A stretch of 64,000 nucleotides of DNA from Nocardia concava NBRC 100430. Lineage in GTDB: Bacteria > Actinomycetota > Actinomycetes > Mycobacteriales > Mycobacteriaceae. Location: positions 1 to 64,000 of the forward strand of contig NZ_BAFX01000083.1 in assembly GCF_000308815.1 (NCBI RefSeq). The letters are read 5' to 3'. The position numbers and the translations under genes are program-made. How positions within the stretch are numbered: position 1 is the stretch's first letter; each line of letters starts with the position of its first letter. Under the pieces are notes generated by a model. That model worked only from the letters and a program-made list of their open reading frames with translations. It did no database searches and had not been told where the DNA came from. Shown here piece by piece: positions 1 through 9,229 of this stretch.

Positions 1-2
1 TG

Positions 3-1877
3 TACGTGCAGCTGTACCTGGCGGGCATGGGTCTCGAGCTGTCCGACCTGCAGGCGCTGCGCACCTGGGGCGCGCTGACCCCGGGCCACCCGGAGTACCG
101 CCACACCGATCACGTCGAGATCACCACGGGCCCGCTGGGTCAGGGTCTGGCCTCCGCGGTCGGCATGTCGATGGCCTCGCGGCGTGAGCGCGGTCTGTTC
201 GATCCCGCGGCGGCGCAGGGCAAGTCGGCCTTCGACCACTTCATCTACGTGATCGCCTCCGACGGCGACATGGAGGAGGGCGTCACCTCCGAGGCGTCCT
301 CGCTGGCGGGCACCCAGGAGCTGGGCAACCTGATCGTCTTCTACGACGACAACAAGATCTCCATCGAGGACGACACCCGCATCGCCTTCACCGAGGATGT
401 CGCCGCGCGTTACCGCGCCTACGGCTGGCATGTGCAGACGGTCGAGGGCGGCGAGAACGTCACCGCCATCGAGGCGGCCATCGCCGAGGCGCAGTCGGTC
501 ACCGACAAGCCCTCGATCATCCTGCTGCGCACCATCATCGGCTTCCCGGCCCCGAAGAAGATGAACACCGGCGCCGCGCACGGCGCCGCGCTGGGCGCCG
601 ACGAGGTGGCGGCCACCAAGCAGGTCCTGGGCTTCGACCCGGAGAAGTCCTTCGAGGTCGATCCGGCGGTCATCGCGCACTCGCGCGGCAATGTCGCCGA
701 TCGCGCCAAGTCCGCGCGCGCCGCCTGGCAGGAGCAGTTCGACGCGTGGGCCGCGGCCAACCCGGAGAACAAGGCGCTCTTCGACCGCCTGCAGCAGCGC
801 GCCCTGCCGGAGGGCTGGGCCGAGGCGCTGCCGACCCACGCCCCGGATCCCAAGGGCATGGCCACCCGCAAGGCGTCGGGCAAGGTCCTCGAAGCGCTGG
901 CGCCGGTGCTGCCGGAGCTGTGGGGCGGTTCGGCCGACCTGGCCGAGTCCAACAACACCACCATGCCGGGCGCGCCGAGCTTCGGCCCGGAGTCCATCTC
1001 CACCAGCCACTGGTCGGCCAACCCGTACGGGCGCACGCTGCACTTCGGTGTGCGTGAGCACGCGATGGGCTCGATCCTCAATGGCATCGCCCTGCACGGA
1101 CCGACCCGTCCGTACGGCGGCACGTTCCTGGTGTTCTCCGACTATATGCGCCCCGCGGTCCGCCTGGGCGCGCTCATGCGCACCCCGGTCACCTATGTGT
1201 GGACCCACGACTCCATCGGCCTGGGTGAGGACGGCCCGACCCACCAGCCGATCGAGCACCTGGCCGCGCTGCGCGCGATCCCGGGCCTGAATGTGGTCCG
1301 CCCCGGCGACGCCAACGAGACCACCTATGCCTGGCGCACCATCCTGGAACGCGATAGCGCCGAGCGGCATTCGCACTTCCTGGTCTCCGAGCCCCCGCAT
1401 CAGGACGGCCCGTCCGCGCTGGCCCTGACCCGCCAGGACCTGCCGATCCAGGAGGGCACCAGCTACGAGGGCGTCCGCCGCGGCGGCTACATCCTGGCCG
1501 AATCCTCCACCGCCACACCGCAGGTAATCCTGATCGCCACCGGTTCGGAACTGCAGCTCGCCGTCGAGGCGCGGACTACGCTCGAGGCGCAGGGCATCGG
1601 CACCCGCGTGGTGTCCATGCCGTGTGTGGAGTGGTTCGACGCGCAGGAGCAGTCCTACCGCGACCAGGTGCTGCCGCCCGCGGTGCGCGCACGTGTCTCG
1701 GTCGAGGCCGGGATCGCGATGCCGTGGCACCGGTTCACCGGGGACGCCGGTGAGAACGTCTCGATCGAGCACTTCGGTGCCTCGGCCGATTTCAAGACCC
1801 TGTTCCGCGAGTTCGGCATCACCGCCGACGCCGTCGTCGCCGCTGCCACCCGCTCGCTTGCCAAGGTGAAGGGATAA
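3..1877 (+). CDS. tkt: transketolase, 5'-truncated by window edge
   Basis: Transketolase moves two-carbon ketol units between sugar phosphates in the non-oxidative pentose phosphate pathway (cytosolic, thiamine diphosphate-dependent). The frame is open to the left edge, so roughly 70-80 N-terminal residues are missing compared with the usual ~700. Visible features are the GPLGQGLA segment, the TPP-binding stretch starting SDGDMEEG and ending YDDN, the pyrimidine-domain GVREHAMG motif and the C-terminal domain. It is the first gene seen of a tight tkt-tal-zwf-opcA-pgl run, with 4 bp to the next start. The order matches Rv1449c-Rv1445c of M. tuberculosis. Identity is certain; the start lies outside the window. 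Confidence 0.97.
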   Translation, partial: YVQLYLAGMGLELSDLQALRTWGALTPGHPEYRHTDHVEITTGPLGQGLASAVGMSMASRRERGLFDPAAAQGKSAFDHFIYVIASDGDMEEGVTSEASSLAGTQELGNLIVFYDDNKISIEDDTRIAFTEDVAARYRAYGWHVQTVEGGENVTAIEAAIAEAQSVTDKPSIILLRTIIGFPAPKKMNTGAAHGAALGADEVAATKQVLGFDPEKSFEVDPAVIAHSRGNVADRAKSARAAWQEQFDAWAAANPENKALFDRLQQRALPEGWAEALPTHAPDPKGMATRKASGKVLEALAPVLPELWGGSADLAESNNTTMPGAPSFGPESISTSHWSANPYGRTLHFGVREHAMGSILNGIALHGPTRPYGGTFLVFSDYMRPAVRLGALMRTPVTYVWTHDSIGLGEDGPTHQPIEHLAALRAIPGLNVVRPGDANETTYAWRTILERDSAERHSHFLVSEPPHQDGPSALALTRQDLPIQEGTSYEGVRRGGYILAESSTATPQVILIATGSELQLAVEARTTLEAQGIGTRVVSMPCVEWFDAQEQSYRDQVLPPAVRARVSVEAGIAMPWHRFTGDAGENVSIEHFGASADFKTLFREFGITADAVVAAATRSLAKVKG

Positions 1878-1881
1878 TTCC

Positions 1882-3015
1882 ATGACCCAGAACACGAACA
1901 CCGCGGCCCTGTCGGCCGCCGGGGTCTCGGTGTGGCTGGACGATCTGTCGCGTGATCGCATCAAGTCCGGAAACCTCAAGGGCCTGATCGATACTCGCAA
2001 CGTCGTCGGTGTCACCACCAACCCGACCATCTTCCAGGGCGCCCTGTCCAAGGGCCACGCCTACGACGAGCAGGTCAACGAGCTCGCCGCGCGCGGCGCC
2101 GATGTCGATTCGGCGATCCGCACCATCACCACCGATGACGTGCGCGCCGCCTGCGACGTGTTCGCCGATGTCTTCGCCGCCTCCAAGGGCCTCGACGGCC
2201 GGGTGTCCATCGAGGTGGATCCGCGCCTGGCCTTCGACACCGACGGCACGGTGGCCCAGGCCCTCGAGCTGTGGAAGATCGTGGACCGGCCCAACCTGTT
2301 CATCAAGATTCCGGCCACCGAGGCCGGTCTGCCCGCGATCACCCGCGTGATCTCCGAGGGCATCAGCGTGAACGTGACGCTGATCTTCTCGGTCAAGCGC
2401 TACATCGCGGTCATGGGCGCCTACCTCGACGGTCTGCGCAACGCGCTCACCGCCGGGCACGACCTGGCCAAGATCCAGTCCGTCGCCTCGTTCTTCGTCT
2501 CGCGCGTGGACACCGAGATCGACAAGCGCCTGGAAGCGATCGGCACCGAGGAAGCGCTCGCGCTGCGCGGTAAGGCCGGAATCGCCAACGCGCAGTTGGC
2601 CTATGCCGCCTACCAGGACGTGTTCGACGGCGGCAAGCACACCGATGTCTTCGCCAAGCTGGCCTCGGCCGGTGGCGCGAACAAGCAGCGCGCGCTGTGG
2701 GCCTCCACCGGTGTGAAGAATCCGGAGTACTCCGATGTCATGTACGTGACCGAGCTGGTCGCGCCCGACACGGTGAACACGCTGCCGGAGAAGACCCTCG
2801 AGGCGGTCGCCGACCACGCCGAGATCGTGCCGAACTTCGCGGTCGGCAAGGCGGCCGAGGCGCAGGCGATCTTCGATCGGCTGGTCGCGGTCGGCATCGA
2901 TCTGGACAACGTGTTCGGTGTGCTCGAGACCGAGGGCGTGGACAAGTTCGTGGCCTCGTGGAACGAGCTGCTCGTGGCCACCACCGAAAAGCTGCAGGTG
3001 GCGGGAGGCAACTGA
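1882..3015 (+). CDS. tal: transaldolase
   Basis: Transaldolase transfers a dihydroxyacetone unit from sedoheptulose-7-phosphate to glyceraldehyde-3-phosphate via a Schiff base. The 377-residue protein has the TTNPTIFQ motif near the N-terminus and the catalytic-lysine segment FIKIPAT with Lys at about residue 142. Length fits the long actinobacterial transaldolase subfamily (about 370 residues). ATG lies 4 bp after the tkt stop, so translation is probably coupled. It is followed 2 bp later by zwf. Housekeeping gene; no oddities seen. Confidence 0.97.
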   Translation: MTQNTNTAALSAAGVSVWLDDLSRDRIKSGNLKGLIDTRNVVGVTTNPTIFQGALSKGHAYDEQVNELAARGADVDSAIRTITTDDVRAACDVFADVFAASKGLDGRVSIEVDPRLAFDTDGTVAQALELWKIVDRPNLFIKIPATEAGLPAITRVISEGISVNVTLIFSVKRYIAVMGAYLDGLRNALTAGHDLAKIQSVASFFVSRVDTEIDKRLEAIGTEEALALRGKAGIANAQLAYAAYQDVFDGGKHTDVFAKLASAGGANKQRALWASTGVKNPEYSDVMYVTELVAPDTVNTLPEKTLEAVADHAEIVPNFAVGKAAEAQAIFDRLVAVGIDLDNVFGVLETEGVDKFVASWNELLVATTEKLQVAGGN

Positions 3016-3017
3016 CA

Positions 3018-4580
3018 GTGGCTCGCGCGGCGACGACGGTCGCGACGCCGAATCCGCTGCGCGATGGACGCGACAGCCGGGTTCCGCGGATCGCTGGACC
3101 ATGCAATGTGGTGATATTCGGCGCAACCGGTGACCTCGCGCGGCGCAAGGTGCTGCCAGCGATCTACGACCTGGCGAACCGGGGGCTGCTGCCCCCGGGC
3201 TTCTCGCTGGTCGGGTTCGCGCGCCGGGACTGGACCGACGAGGATTTCGCCAACCACGTCCACGAATCGGTGACGGCCTCCTCGCGGACACCGTTCCGCG
3301 AGGAGGTGTGGCAGCAGCTGAAGGAGGGGTTGCGTTTCGTCCGCGGCACTTTCGAGGACGACGCGGCCTTCCACAAGCTGGCCACCACCCTCAAGGATCT
3401 GGATCGGGATCGCGGGACGGGCGGCAATACCGCCTTCTACCTGTCGATTCCGCCCGACGACTTCCCGATCGTGCTCGAGCAGCTGTCCAAGAACGGGCTG
3501 GCCAAGGCGACCGATTCGCCTGCCGGACAACCCGATCCGTGGCGGCGGGTGGTCATCGAGAAGCCCTTCGGGCACGATCTGAAGAGCGCCCAGGATCTCA
3601 ACGCGCTGGTGAACACGGTGTTCCCGGAGCGGTCGGTGTTCCGCATCGACCACTATCTGGGCAAGGAGACGGTGCAGAACATTCTGGCGCTGCGCTTCGC
3701 CAATCAGCTGTGGGATCCGATCTGGAACGCCAACTATGTGGACCACGTGCAGATCACCATGGCCGAGGACATCGGCCTGGGCGGGCGCGCGGGCTACTAC
3801 GACGGCATCGGCGCGGCCCGCGACGTCATCCAGAACCACCTGCTGCAGCTGCTGGCGTTGACGGCGATGGAGGAGCCGGTCAGCTTCCAGCCCAAGCAGC
3901 TGCAGATCGAGAAGATCAAGGTGCTCTCGGCGACGAAACTCGTTGCGCCGCTGGACGAGACGACCGCGCGCGGGCAGTACACCGCGGGCTGGCAGGGCAG
4001 CGAACCGGTGGTGGGTTTGTTGCAGGAGGAGGGGTTCGACCCTAATTCCCGCACCGAGACCTACGCCGCGATCACGCTGGCCGTGGAGACCCGCCGTTGG
4101 GCCGGTGTGCCGTTCTATCTGCGCACCGGAAAACGGCTGGGGCGGCGCGTCACCGAGATCGCGGTGGTGTTCAAACGCGCCCCGCACCTGCCCTTCGATC
4201 AGACCATGACCGAGGAGCTGGGGCAGAACGCGCTGGTCATCCGGGTGCAGCCGGATGAGGGCATCACCATGCGATTCGGGTCCAAGGTGCCCGGGTCGTC
4301 GATGGAGGTGCGCGATGTGAACATGGATTTCAGCTACGGCGAGGCGTTCACCGAGGACTCCCCCGAGGCCTATGAGCGGCTCATCCTGGATGTGCTGCTC
4401 GGGGTGCCGTCGCTGTTCCCGGTGAACGAAGAAGTCGAATTGTCCTGGCGCATCCTCGATCCCGCTCTCGACCACTGGGCCGCGACCGGTAAGCCCGACC
4501 CGTACGAGGCGGGCGGCTGGGGTCCGGATTCGGCCGACGAGATGCTCGCGCGCAGCGGGCGGGAATGGCGGCGACCGTGA
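3018..4580 (+). CDS. zwf: glucose-6-phosphate dehydrogenase
   Basis: Oxidises glucose-6-phosphate to 6-phosphogluconolactone, making NADPH; first step of the oxidative pentose phosphate branch. The frame is open far upstream inside tal, but GTG at 3018, just after the tal stop, gives the family N-terminus (NPLRD..., then the Rossmann motif GATGDLARRK). The active-site segment RIDHYLGKE lies near residue 209. The 520-residue length is normal for the Zwf2 type. It overlaps opcA by 16 bp, consistent with the two partners being made together. Confidence 0.96.
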   Translation: MARAATTVATPNPLRDGRDSRVPRIAGPCNVVIFGATGDLARRKVLPAIYDLANRGLLPPGFSLVGFARRDWTDEDFANHVHESVTASSRTPFREEVWQQLKEGLRFVRGTFEDDAAFHKLATTLKDLDRDRGTGGNTAFYLSIPPDDFPIVLEQLSKNGLAKATDSPAGQPDPWRRVVIEKPFGHDLKSAQDLNALVNTVFPERSVFRIDHYLGKETVQNILALRFANQLWDPIWNANYVDHVQITMAEDIGLGGRAGYYDGIGAARDVIQNHLLQLLALTAMEEPVSFQPKQLQIEKIKVLSATKLVAPLDETTARGQYTAGWQGSEPVVGLLQEEGFDPNSRTETYAAITLAVETRRWAGVPFYLRTGKRLGRRVTEIAVVFKRAPHLPFDQTMTEELGQNALVIRVQPDEGITMRFGSKVPGSSMEVRDVNMDFSYGEAFTEDSPEAYERLILDVLLGVPSLFPVNEEVELSWRILDPALDHWAATGKPDPYEAGGWGPDSADEMLARSGREWRRP

Positions 4581-5485
4581 TCATCGACATGCCCGACACC
4601 GACACCCGCGAGGTGTCGAAACGTCTTGTGCAGCTGCGGGAATCGAATGGTGTGGTCACCATGGGGCGGGTGCTCACCCTGGTGGTGTGCACCCTGGATT
4701 CCTCCGAGGCCGAGGACGCCATCGACGCCGCCAATGACGCCAGCCGCGAGCACCCGTGCCGGGTGATAGTGCTGGCGCGCGGGGACCGCATGGCGCAGAC
4801 GCGCCTGGACGCGCAGATCCGCGTCGGCGGGGATGCCGGGGCGGCCGAGGTGATAGTGCTTCGGCTGCAAGGGGATCTGGTGCCCCACGAGGCGAGTGTG
4901 GTGATCCCGTTCCTGCTGCCCGACACCCCGGTGGTGGCGTGGTGGCCGCGGGGCGCGCCGGAGTTCCCGTCCAAGGATTCGGTGGGCCGCCTGGCGACCC
5001 GCCGCATCACCGACGCCACCTTCGCGCCGGACCCGCAGTCCACGATCAAGGGTCGGCGGCAGTCCTACGCACCCGGCGACACCGATCTGGCGTGGAGCCG
5101 CGTCACCTACTGGCGGGCGCTGCTGGCGGCGGCGCTGGACGAGGCGCCGTTCGAACCGGTTGAGTCGGTGACGATTTCGGGGCTGAAGGAAGAACCGGCG
5201 CTGGACATGCTGGCGGGCTGGCTGGCCGCGCGGCTGGACTGCCCGGTGGTGCGGCGCACCGGTGAGCTGAAGGTGGAGATGCACCGGGGTTCGGTGTCGA
5301 TCTCCATCGCGCGACCCCAGCACGGGCGCACCGCGACGCTGACGCGTACCGGTGAACCCGATCAGCGGTTCGCGCTGGCTCGGCGCGAGACCAAGGACTG
5401 CCTGGCCGAGGAGTTGCGGCATCTGGATGCCGACGACATCTACGCCGAGGCCCTGACCGGAATCGAGAAGGTGACCTATGAGTAA
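4565..5485 (+). CDS. opcA: glucose-6-phosphate dehydrogenase assembly protein OpcA
   Basis: OpcA is the actinobacterial/cyanobacterial protein needed for full assembly or activity of glucose-6-phosphate dehydrogenase. The 306-residue protein starts MAATVIIDMPDT and carries the family segments VCTLDS, ARGDRMAQ and TPVVAWWP. It overlaps zwf upstream (16 bp) and pgl downstream (8 bp), the standard actinobacterial arrangement (Rv1446c in M. tuberculosis). Assigned by sequence pattern and context; no catalytic residues are expected. Confidence 0.94.
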   Translation: MAATVIIDMPDTDTREVSKRLVQLRESNGVVTMGRVLTLVVCTLDSSEAEDAIDAANDASREHPCRVIVLARGDRMAQTRLDAQIRVGGDAGAAEVIVLRLQGDLVPHEASVVIPFLLPDTPVVAWWPRGAPEFPSKDSVGRLATRRITDATFAPDPQSTIKGRRQSYAPGDTDLAWSRVTYWRALLAAALDEAPFEPVESVTISGLKEEPALDMLAGWLAARLDCPVVRRTGELKVEMHRGSVSISIARPQHGRTATLTRTGEPDQRFALARRETKDCLAEELRHLDADDIYAEALTGIEKVTYE

Positions 5486-6212
5486 GTCCGCTGTCGAAAC
5501 CTATTCCGGCACCGACGAACTCGTGGCGGCCGCCGCGGCCCGCTTCGTCGCCGAGGTGGTGGAGGCCCAGCGCCTGCGCGGCTCGGCGTCGGTGGTGCTG
5601 ACCGGCGGCGGCACCGGCATCAAACTGCTGGAACTGGTGCGCGAGGCGCCCGGCGACATCGACTGGGCCAACCTCGACGTGTTCTGGGGCGACGAGCGCT
5701 TCGTCCCCACCGGCGACCCGGACCGCAACGAACTCCAGGCCCGCCAGGCCCTACTCGACCATGTCCCGGTCGACCCGGCCCGCGTGCACCCGACCGAGTC
5801 CTCCAGCGGCGACTACCCGGACCCCTTGGAAGCCGCCGGCGAGTACGCCGCCACCGTGCACGCCTACCTGGCCGAACACGGCCAGTTCGACCTGCACCTG
5901 CTGGGCATGGGCGGTGAGGGACACATCAATTCCCTGTTCCCCCACACCGACGCCACCCGCGAGGAACACGAGCTCGTGGTCGCCGAAACCCACTCCCCCA
6001 AGCCCCCGGCGGTCCGCATCACCTTGACCCTGCCCGCGATCCGCAAGTCGCGGCACGTGGTGCTCATCGTGGGCGGCGAGGCCAAGGCCGCCGCGGTGGC
6101 CGCGGCACTGAATGGCGCTTCGCCGCTGGACATTCCGGCCGCAGGCGCGATCGGCACCGAGTCCACCACGTGGCTACTGGACGAGGCCGCGGCCGCCGAT
6201 CTGCCGCACTGA
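5478..6212 (+). CDS. pgl: 6-phosphogluconolactonase
   Basis: Hydrolyses 6-phosphogluconolactone, the product of Zwf, to 6-phosphogluconate. The 244-residue protein has the two family signatures: the segment FWGDERFVPTGDPDRN and the active-site segment LLGMGGEGHINSLFPH. It is the last gene of the operon (8-bp overlap with opcA) and is followed by a GC-rich hairpin at 6231-6266. In mycobacteria it is also called devB. Confidence 0.95.
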   Translation: MSKSAVETYSGTDELVAAAAARFVAEVVEAQRLRGSASVVLTGGGTGIKLLELVREAPGDIDWANLDVFWGDERFVPTGDPDRNELQARQALLDHVPVDPARVHPTESSSGDYPDPLEAAGEYAATVHAYLAEHGQFDLHLLGMGGEGHINSLFPHTDATREEHELVVAETHSPKPPAVRITLTLPAIRKSRHVVLIVGGEAKAAAVAAALNGASPLDIPAAGAIGTESTTWLLDEAAAADLPH

Positions 6213-6230
6213 CAACCGGATTCGCCCGCT

Positions 6231-6266
6231 TCAGGGGTGGTCTCGCATCCGCGGGACCGCCCCTGA
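6231..6266 (+). terminator. hairpin after the pentose phosphate operon
   Basis: Twelve-base stem TCAGGGGTGGTC pairs with GACCGCCCCTGA (one G-U pair) across a 12-nt loop, 18 bp after the pgl stop. There is no U-run, as often seen for actinobacterial hairpin terminators. It also faces the 3' end of the convergent gene at 6288 and could act in both directions. Confidence 0.6.
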
Positions 6267-6287
6267 GCCATATCGGTCCGCCGGGCG

Positions 6288-7058
6288 CTAGGCGCAGCCC
6301 TGGTGGGAGAAGCCGAATTCGACGATGGCGGCCGCCTGCGGTGGTGCGTACCTGTCATGCGGCGCGCCGGGAGCGAAAGCGAAGACCGAGACGTCCTCGT
6401 TCTGGCGATCCAGCCACCACCCCGCGGTCCGGCACGCACCCCAGCGCGTTCCCCTCGGCTCGCCGGTTCCGTAGTCGCCCTCGGGCTTGAACGTCCAGCC
6501 GCCGGTGTCCCTCAGATGCCGCAGCAGGCGGTCAGCGACCTCGCTGCCAGGGCTGCCGTCGGTGACGGCGATGGCGAAGCTGCGATTGCAGTAGGACCCC
6601 CACGTGGTGCGGTTGCAGTCGGTCGAGTCGCCGACGACCTTCAGGCCCGCGGGCAGGGGCAGCAACAACTCGACGTCCGGAGTCGTGACAACCTTCCCGC
6701 CATTGCCGCCGGGACCGTCGAGCTCCCCGGAATCGACCGCCATCACGAACAGCACCCCGACCACGCTCACCGCGGCGAACAACCCGGCGAACCCCCGCAC
6801 ACCCCAGTGCAACACGCCTCCCCCACCGGTCTCGGCCCAATCCCACACCAGCGCGGCCAACAACACCACGACACTGACCGAGAACAGCAGCACCTCGAGG
6901 CTCTCCTGCCAATGCCGCAGCCGCCATTCGGCGAAGGACACCGCCAACTGCGCCACGGCCAGCCCGGCCAACACCACCCCCACCCGCCACCGGTTACGCG
7001 GCACCCGCACGGCAAGAAACCAGCACACCAGCGGCACCATCAAGATCAGCCGGAACAC
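6288..7058 (-). CDS. hypothetical four-helix membrane protein with exported C-terminal domain
   Basis: Not recognised as a named family. The 256-residue protein has four hydrophobic segments in the first ~110 residues (start VFRLILMVPLVCWFLAV). A predicted extracytoplasmic domain of about 145 residues follows, with four cysteines (segments STDCN, SYCN, WGACR and a final GCA) that could form disulfides. The GTG start has no ribosome binding site, but TAGACT lies 6 nt upstream on the coding strand, so the message is probably leaderless. It is convergent with pgl and divergent from the esterase gene at 7302. Confidence 0.7.
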   Translation of the reverse strand: MFRLILMVPLVCWFLAVRVPRNRWRVGVVLAGLAVAQLAVSFAEWRLRHWQESLEVLLFSVSVVVLLAALVWDWAETGGGGVLHWGVRGFAGLFAAVSVVGVLFVMAVDSGELDGPGGNGGKVVTTPDVELLLPLPAGLKVVGDSTDCNRTTWGSYCNRSFAIAVTDGSPGSEVADRLLRHLRDTGGWTFKPEGDYGTGEPRGTRWGACRTAGWWLDRQNEDVSVFAFAPGAPHDRYAPPQAAAIVEFGFSHQGCA

Positions 7059-7064
7059 GTCGCC

Positions 7065-7070
7065 AGTCTA
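7065..7070 (-). promoter_or_regulatory. -10 element of leaderless transcript
   Basis: TAGACT (minus strand) ends 6 nt before the GTG start at 7058. It fits TANNNT with transcription starting at or next to the start codon. Confidence 0.5.
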
Positions 7071-7301
7071 AAACGGCTGCGCCAGTGAATTTCTCACGCA
7101 GACCCGAGACGCGACAACCGCCTCTGAGCCGAAGATATCGATGCTGCCCGGCGATCGACCGGACTTCCGAACGGATTGGGCCACCGCCGAGGTATGGCGG
7201 ATTGCGCGGTCGAAACGGGTAGTGGACTACTCACGATTCGCTGGTGGGGGGTGGTTAGCGTCGGGGTTGGCGTCGAAAGGTTCGGCGTGGAGGGGGAAGA
7301 A

Positions 7302-8096
7302 ATGATCGACATCATTACCCTGCGGGGCACCGGGGAACAGCGGAACGACGATGGGACGCCGGCGGGGATGCTGCATGACGTTGCCAAGTTGTTGGATACG
7401 GAGAAGTTCAGGTGTTTCGAGCCGGATTGGCCTGCTTCGATCGGGCCGGATCCGAATGTGTGGGGGCCGTCGTTGGAGACGTCGGTGCGGTTGGGGGTGG
7501 CGGCGGGGGTGAAGGCGTTGCAGGATTCACCGAATGTGCGTGGGCTGCTGAGTTATTCGCTGGGTGGGATTGTGGCGAGCACGATTCTGGAGGGGGCTCG
7601 GGCGGGGGTGTATACCAATCTCGATGATTCGCCGTTGGAGATCGCGTTCGTGGTGAATATCGCCAATCCGATGCGGCGGGCGGGGCAGTCGGTGGGGAAT
7701 CTGTGCCCGGCAACGACTTACGGGTTGCACAGGGCGCGTGGTGCGTGGCCGTTGGGGATCGATGTGCGCGAGTATGCGAATCCCGATGACATCATCACCT
7801 CCTCCCCCGGTGATTCGCCGCTGCGGGCCATCGATACCGCGATCTCGCCGTTCTCGCTGGTGGAGGGTGCCCGGATCGGGAACCTGACGCCGGTGATCTT
7901 CCACGAGTTGCTCAATTTCCTGCTGTTGAATCCGGTGGCGAATCTGGATCGCTATGCCGCCGCGGTGCGTGGCCTGCTGGGGTATCTGACACCGTGGCCC
8001 GACGGCCAGCACGTGCTGTATTCCGGTCACAACATGCCGGGCACCAGCGTGCTGTGGACCACCCACGCGGCGGATTATCTCAACGCGAACTACTGA
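7302..8096 (+). CDS. LysB-like (mycolyl-arabinogalactan esterase-type) serine hydrolase
   Basis: Resembles mycobacteriophage lysin B and its chromosomal relatives, which cleave mycolate-arabinogalactan or related lipid esters. In the 264-residue protein the N-terminal LRGTGE, the nucleophile motif SYSLG (Ser about residue 86), the ANPMRRAGQ segment and a C-terminal His-containing segment (SGHNMPGTS) follow the LysB order. The ATG at 7302 is chosen because GGGGGAAGAA precedes it; the frame is open farther upstream. There is no signal peptide, so release from the cell is unclear. No other phage genes are nearby, so this looks like a resident gene. It overlaps the convergent lrp-type gene by 17 bp. 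Confidence 0.75.
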   Translation: MIDIITLRGTGEQRNDDGTPAGMLHDVAKLLDTEKFRCFEPDWPASIGPDPNVWGPSLETSVRLGVAAGVKALQDSPNVRGLLSYSLGGIVASTILEGARAGVYTNLDDSPLEIAFVVNIANPMRRAGQSVGNLCPATTYGLHRARGAWPLGIDVREYANPDDIITSSPGDSPLRAIDTAISPFSLVEGARIGNLTPVIFHELLNFLLLNPVANLDRYAAAVRGLLGYLTPWPDGQHVLYSGHNMPGTSVLWTTHAADYLNANY

Positions 8097-9123
8097 GCGC
8101 CGGGTCCCGCCACACGTCGGGCGGGACCACCGCGCGGGAGCGGCCGTGGTGGTCGAGGATGCGGCCGAGCAGTTTCTCGTGGCGCAGGGTGATGGTGCGT
8201 TCGGTGATGGTGAGCCCGGGATGGCTTGTGGCGACCTGGTTTTCGAACCGGGTCACCTCGGCGACCGAGTGCAGTCCGGCCTGCAGCACCAGGTTGTGGG
8301 TGCCGCTGACGGCGGCGCAGTTGCGGGTTTGGGGCAGGCGGATGAGGTCGTAGCCGATGTCGGGGAGTGCGGCGGTCGGCGCGGTCGCCCAGAAGGTGAC
8401 CGCGACCGGCCAGCCGCCGAGCGGGCGCGCGAAATCGCAGCGGAACCCGAGCAGGCCGAGTCGGCTCAGCTCGTCGATGCGGCGTTTGACGGTGGAGGCG
8501 CTGGTGTCGAGGGCGGCGGCGAGGGTGCTGTGGGCGGCGCGTCCGTCGCGGGCCAGGGCGGCGATCATGGCCCGGTCCAGCGGGGTGATGCGGCGGCCGC
8601 GTTCCTCGGCGGCCCGGGCGGGCGGGGTGCGCAGTTGCTCGCGCTGACCGGGGGCCAGCGCGTCGATGCGCCAGCTGCCGCCCTCGGCGAACCAGTGGGT
8701 CACGATCTGGGTGCGCACGGCGGCGATGTGCGGCACGGCGGGCAGCACGTCGAGGGTGTAGCGCGACATCTGGTCGAAGTCGCCGGTGGCGACGGTGGCC
8801 AGGATGCGGTTGCTGCCGCCGGCGCGTTCGAGGGTGAGCATGTGCGGGTGCGCGGCCAGGGTGGCCACGACGGCGTCGGTTCTGCCTGCGGCACAGTCGA
8901 TGTCGACGTAGGCGGCGCACAGCAGGTCGAAGACGGCCGGGCCGGGTGAGACGCTCACCCACGCTTCGCCGCGGTCGTGCAGGCGCTGCCAGCGGCGGGC
9001 CACGGTCACCGGGTCCACGCCGAGCACCCGCCCGAGTTCGGTCCACGCGGCGCGGGGCCGCAGCTGCAGGGCGTGGATGAGCGCGAGATCCTCCTCGCTC
9101 AGCAGTCTGACGTCATCCTGCAC
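8080..9123 (-). CDS. Lrp/AsnC-family regulator with duplicated domains
   Basis: A 347-residue transcription factor made of two consecutive Lrp/AsnC units, each with a winged-helix segment (about residues 10-55 and 180-230) and a ligand-binding RAM-like part. GTG at 9123 is preceded by AGGAGG. It is transcribed divergently from the lactate 2-monooxygenase gene across a 106-bp gap. That gap carries repeated GCACAATCG motifs, making this the probable local regulator, responding to an amino or hydroxy acid. Family assignment is clear; ligand and target are inference. Confidence 0.85.
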   Translation of the reverse strand: MQDDVRLLSEEDLALIHALQLRPRAAWTELGRVLGVDPVTVARRWQRLHDRGEAWVSVSPGPAVFDLLCAAYVDIDCAAGRTDAVVATLAAHPHMLTLERAGGSNRILATVATGDFDQMSRYTLDVLPAVPHIAAVRTQIVTHWFAEGGSWRIDALAPGQREQLRTPPARAAEERGRRITPLDRAMIAALARDGRAAHSTLAAALDTSASTVKRRIDELSRLGLLGFRCDFARPLGGWPVAVTFWATAPTAALPDIGYDLIRLPQTRNCAAVSGTHNLVLQAGLHSVAEVTRFENQVATSHPGLTITERTITLRHEKLLGRILDHHGRSRAVVPPDVWRDPALSSSR

Positions 9124-9188
9124 AATCGCCTACCTCCTGACCGAATACTGCGATTGCCCGTCTCGGCATGCCCAGTCTCGCACAATCG
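9120..9188. promoter_or_regulatory. candidate Lrp-type operator region with repeated GCACAATCG
   Basis: GCACAATCG occurs at 9120-9128 and again, in the same orientation, at 9180-9188, exactly 60 bp apart. A partial inverted copy (CGATTGC) lies between them near 9151. The motifs flank the divergent promoters of the regulator and the oxidase gene. The first copy overlaps the regulator's own start codon, suggesting autoregulation. Confidence 0.45.
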
Positions 9189-9229
9189 AAGGGTCCCTTC
9201 GGGTGAGCTGTGGAACGGGAGAGTGCGTC

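Noticed and set aside
7302..8096. Prophage remnant around the LysB-like gene
   Set aside because: No integrase, capsid, holin or endolysin genes and no attachment repeats were seen; neighbours are ordinary chromosomal genes.
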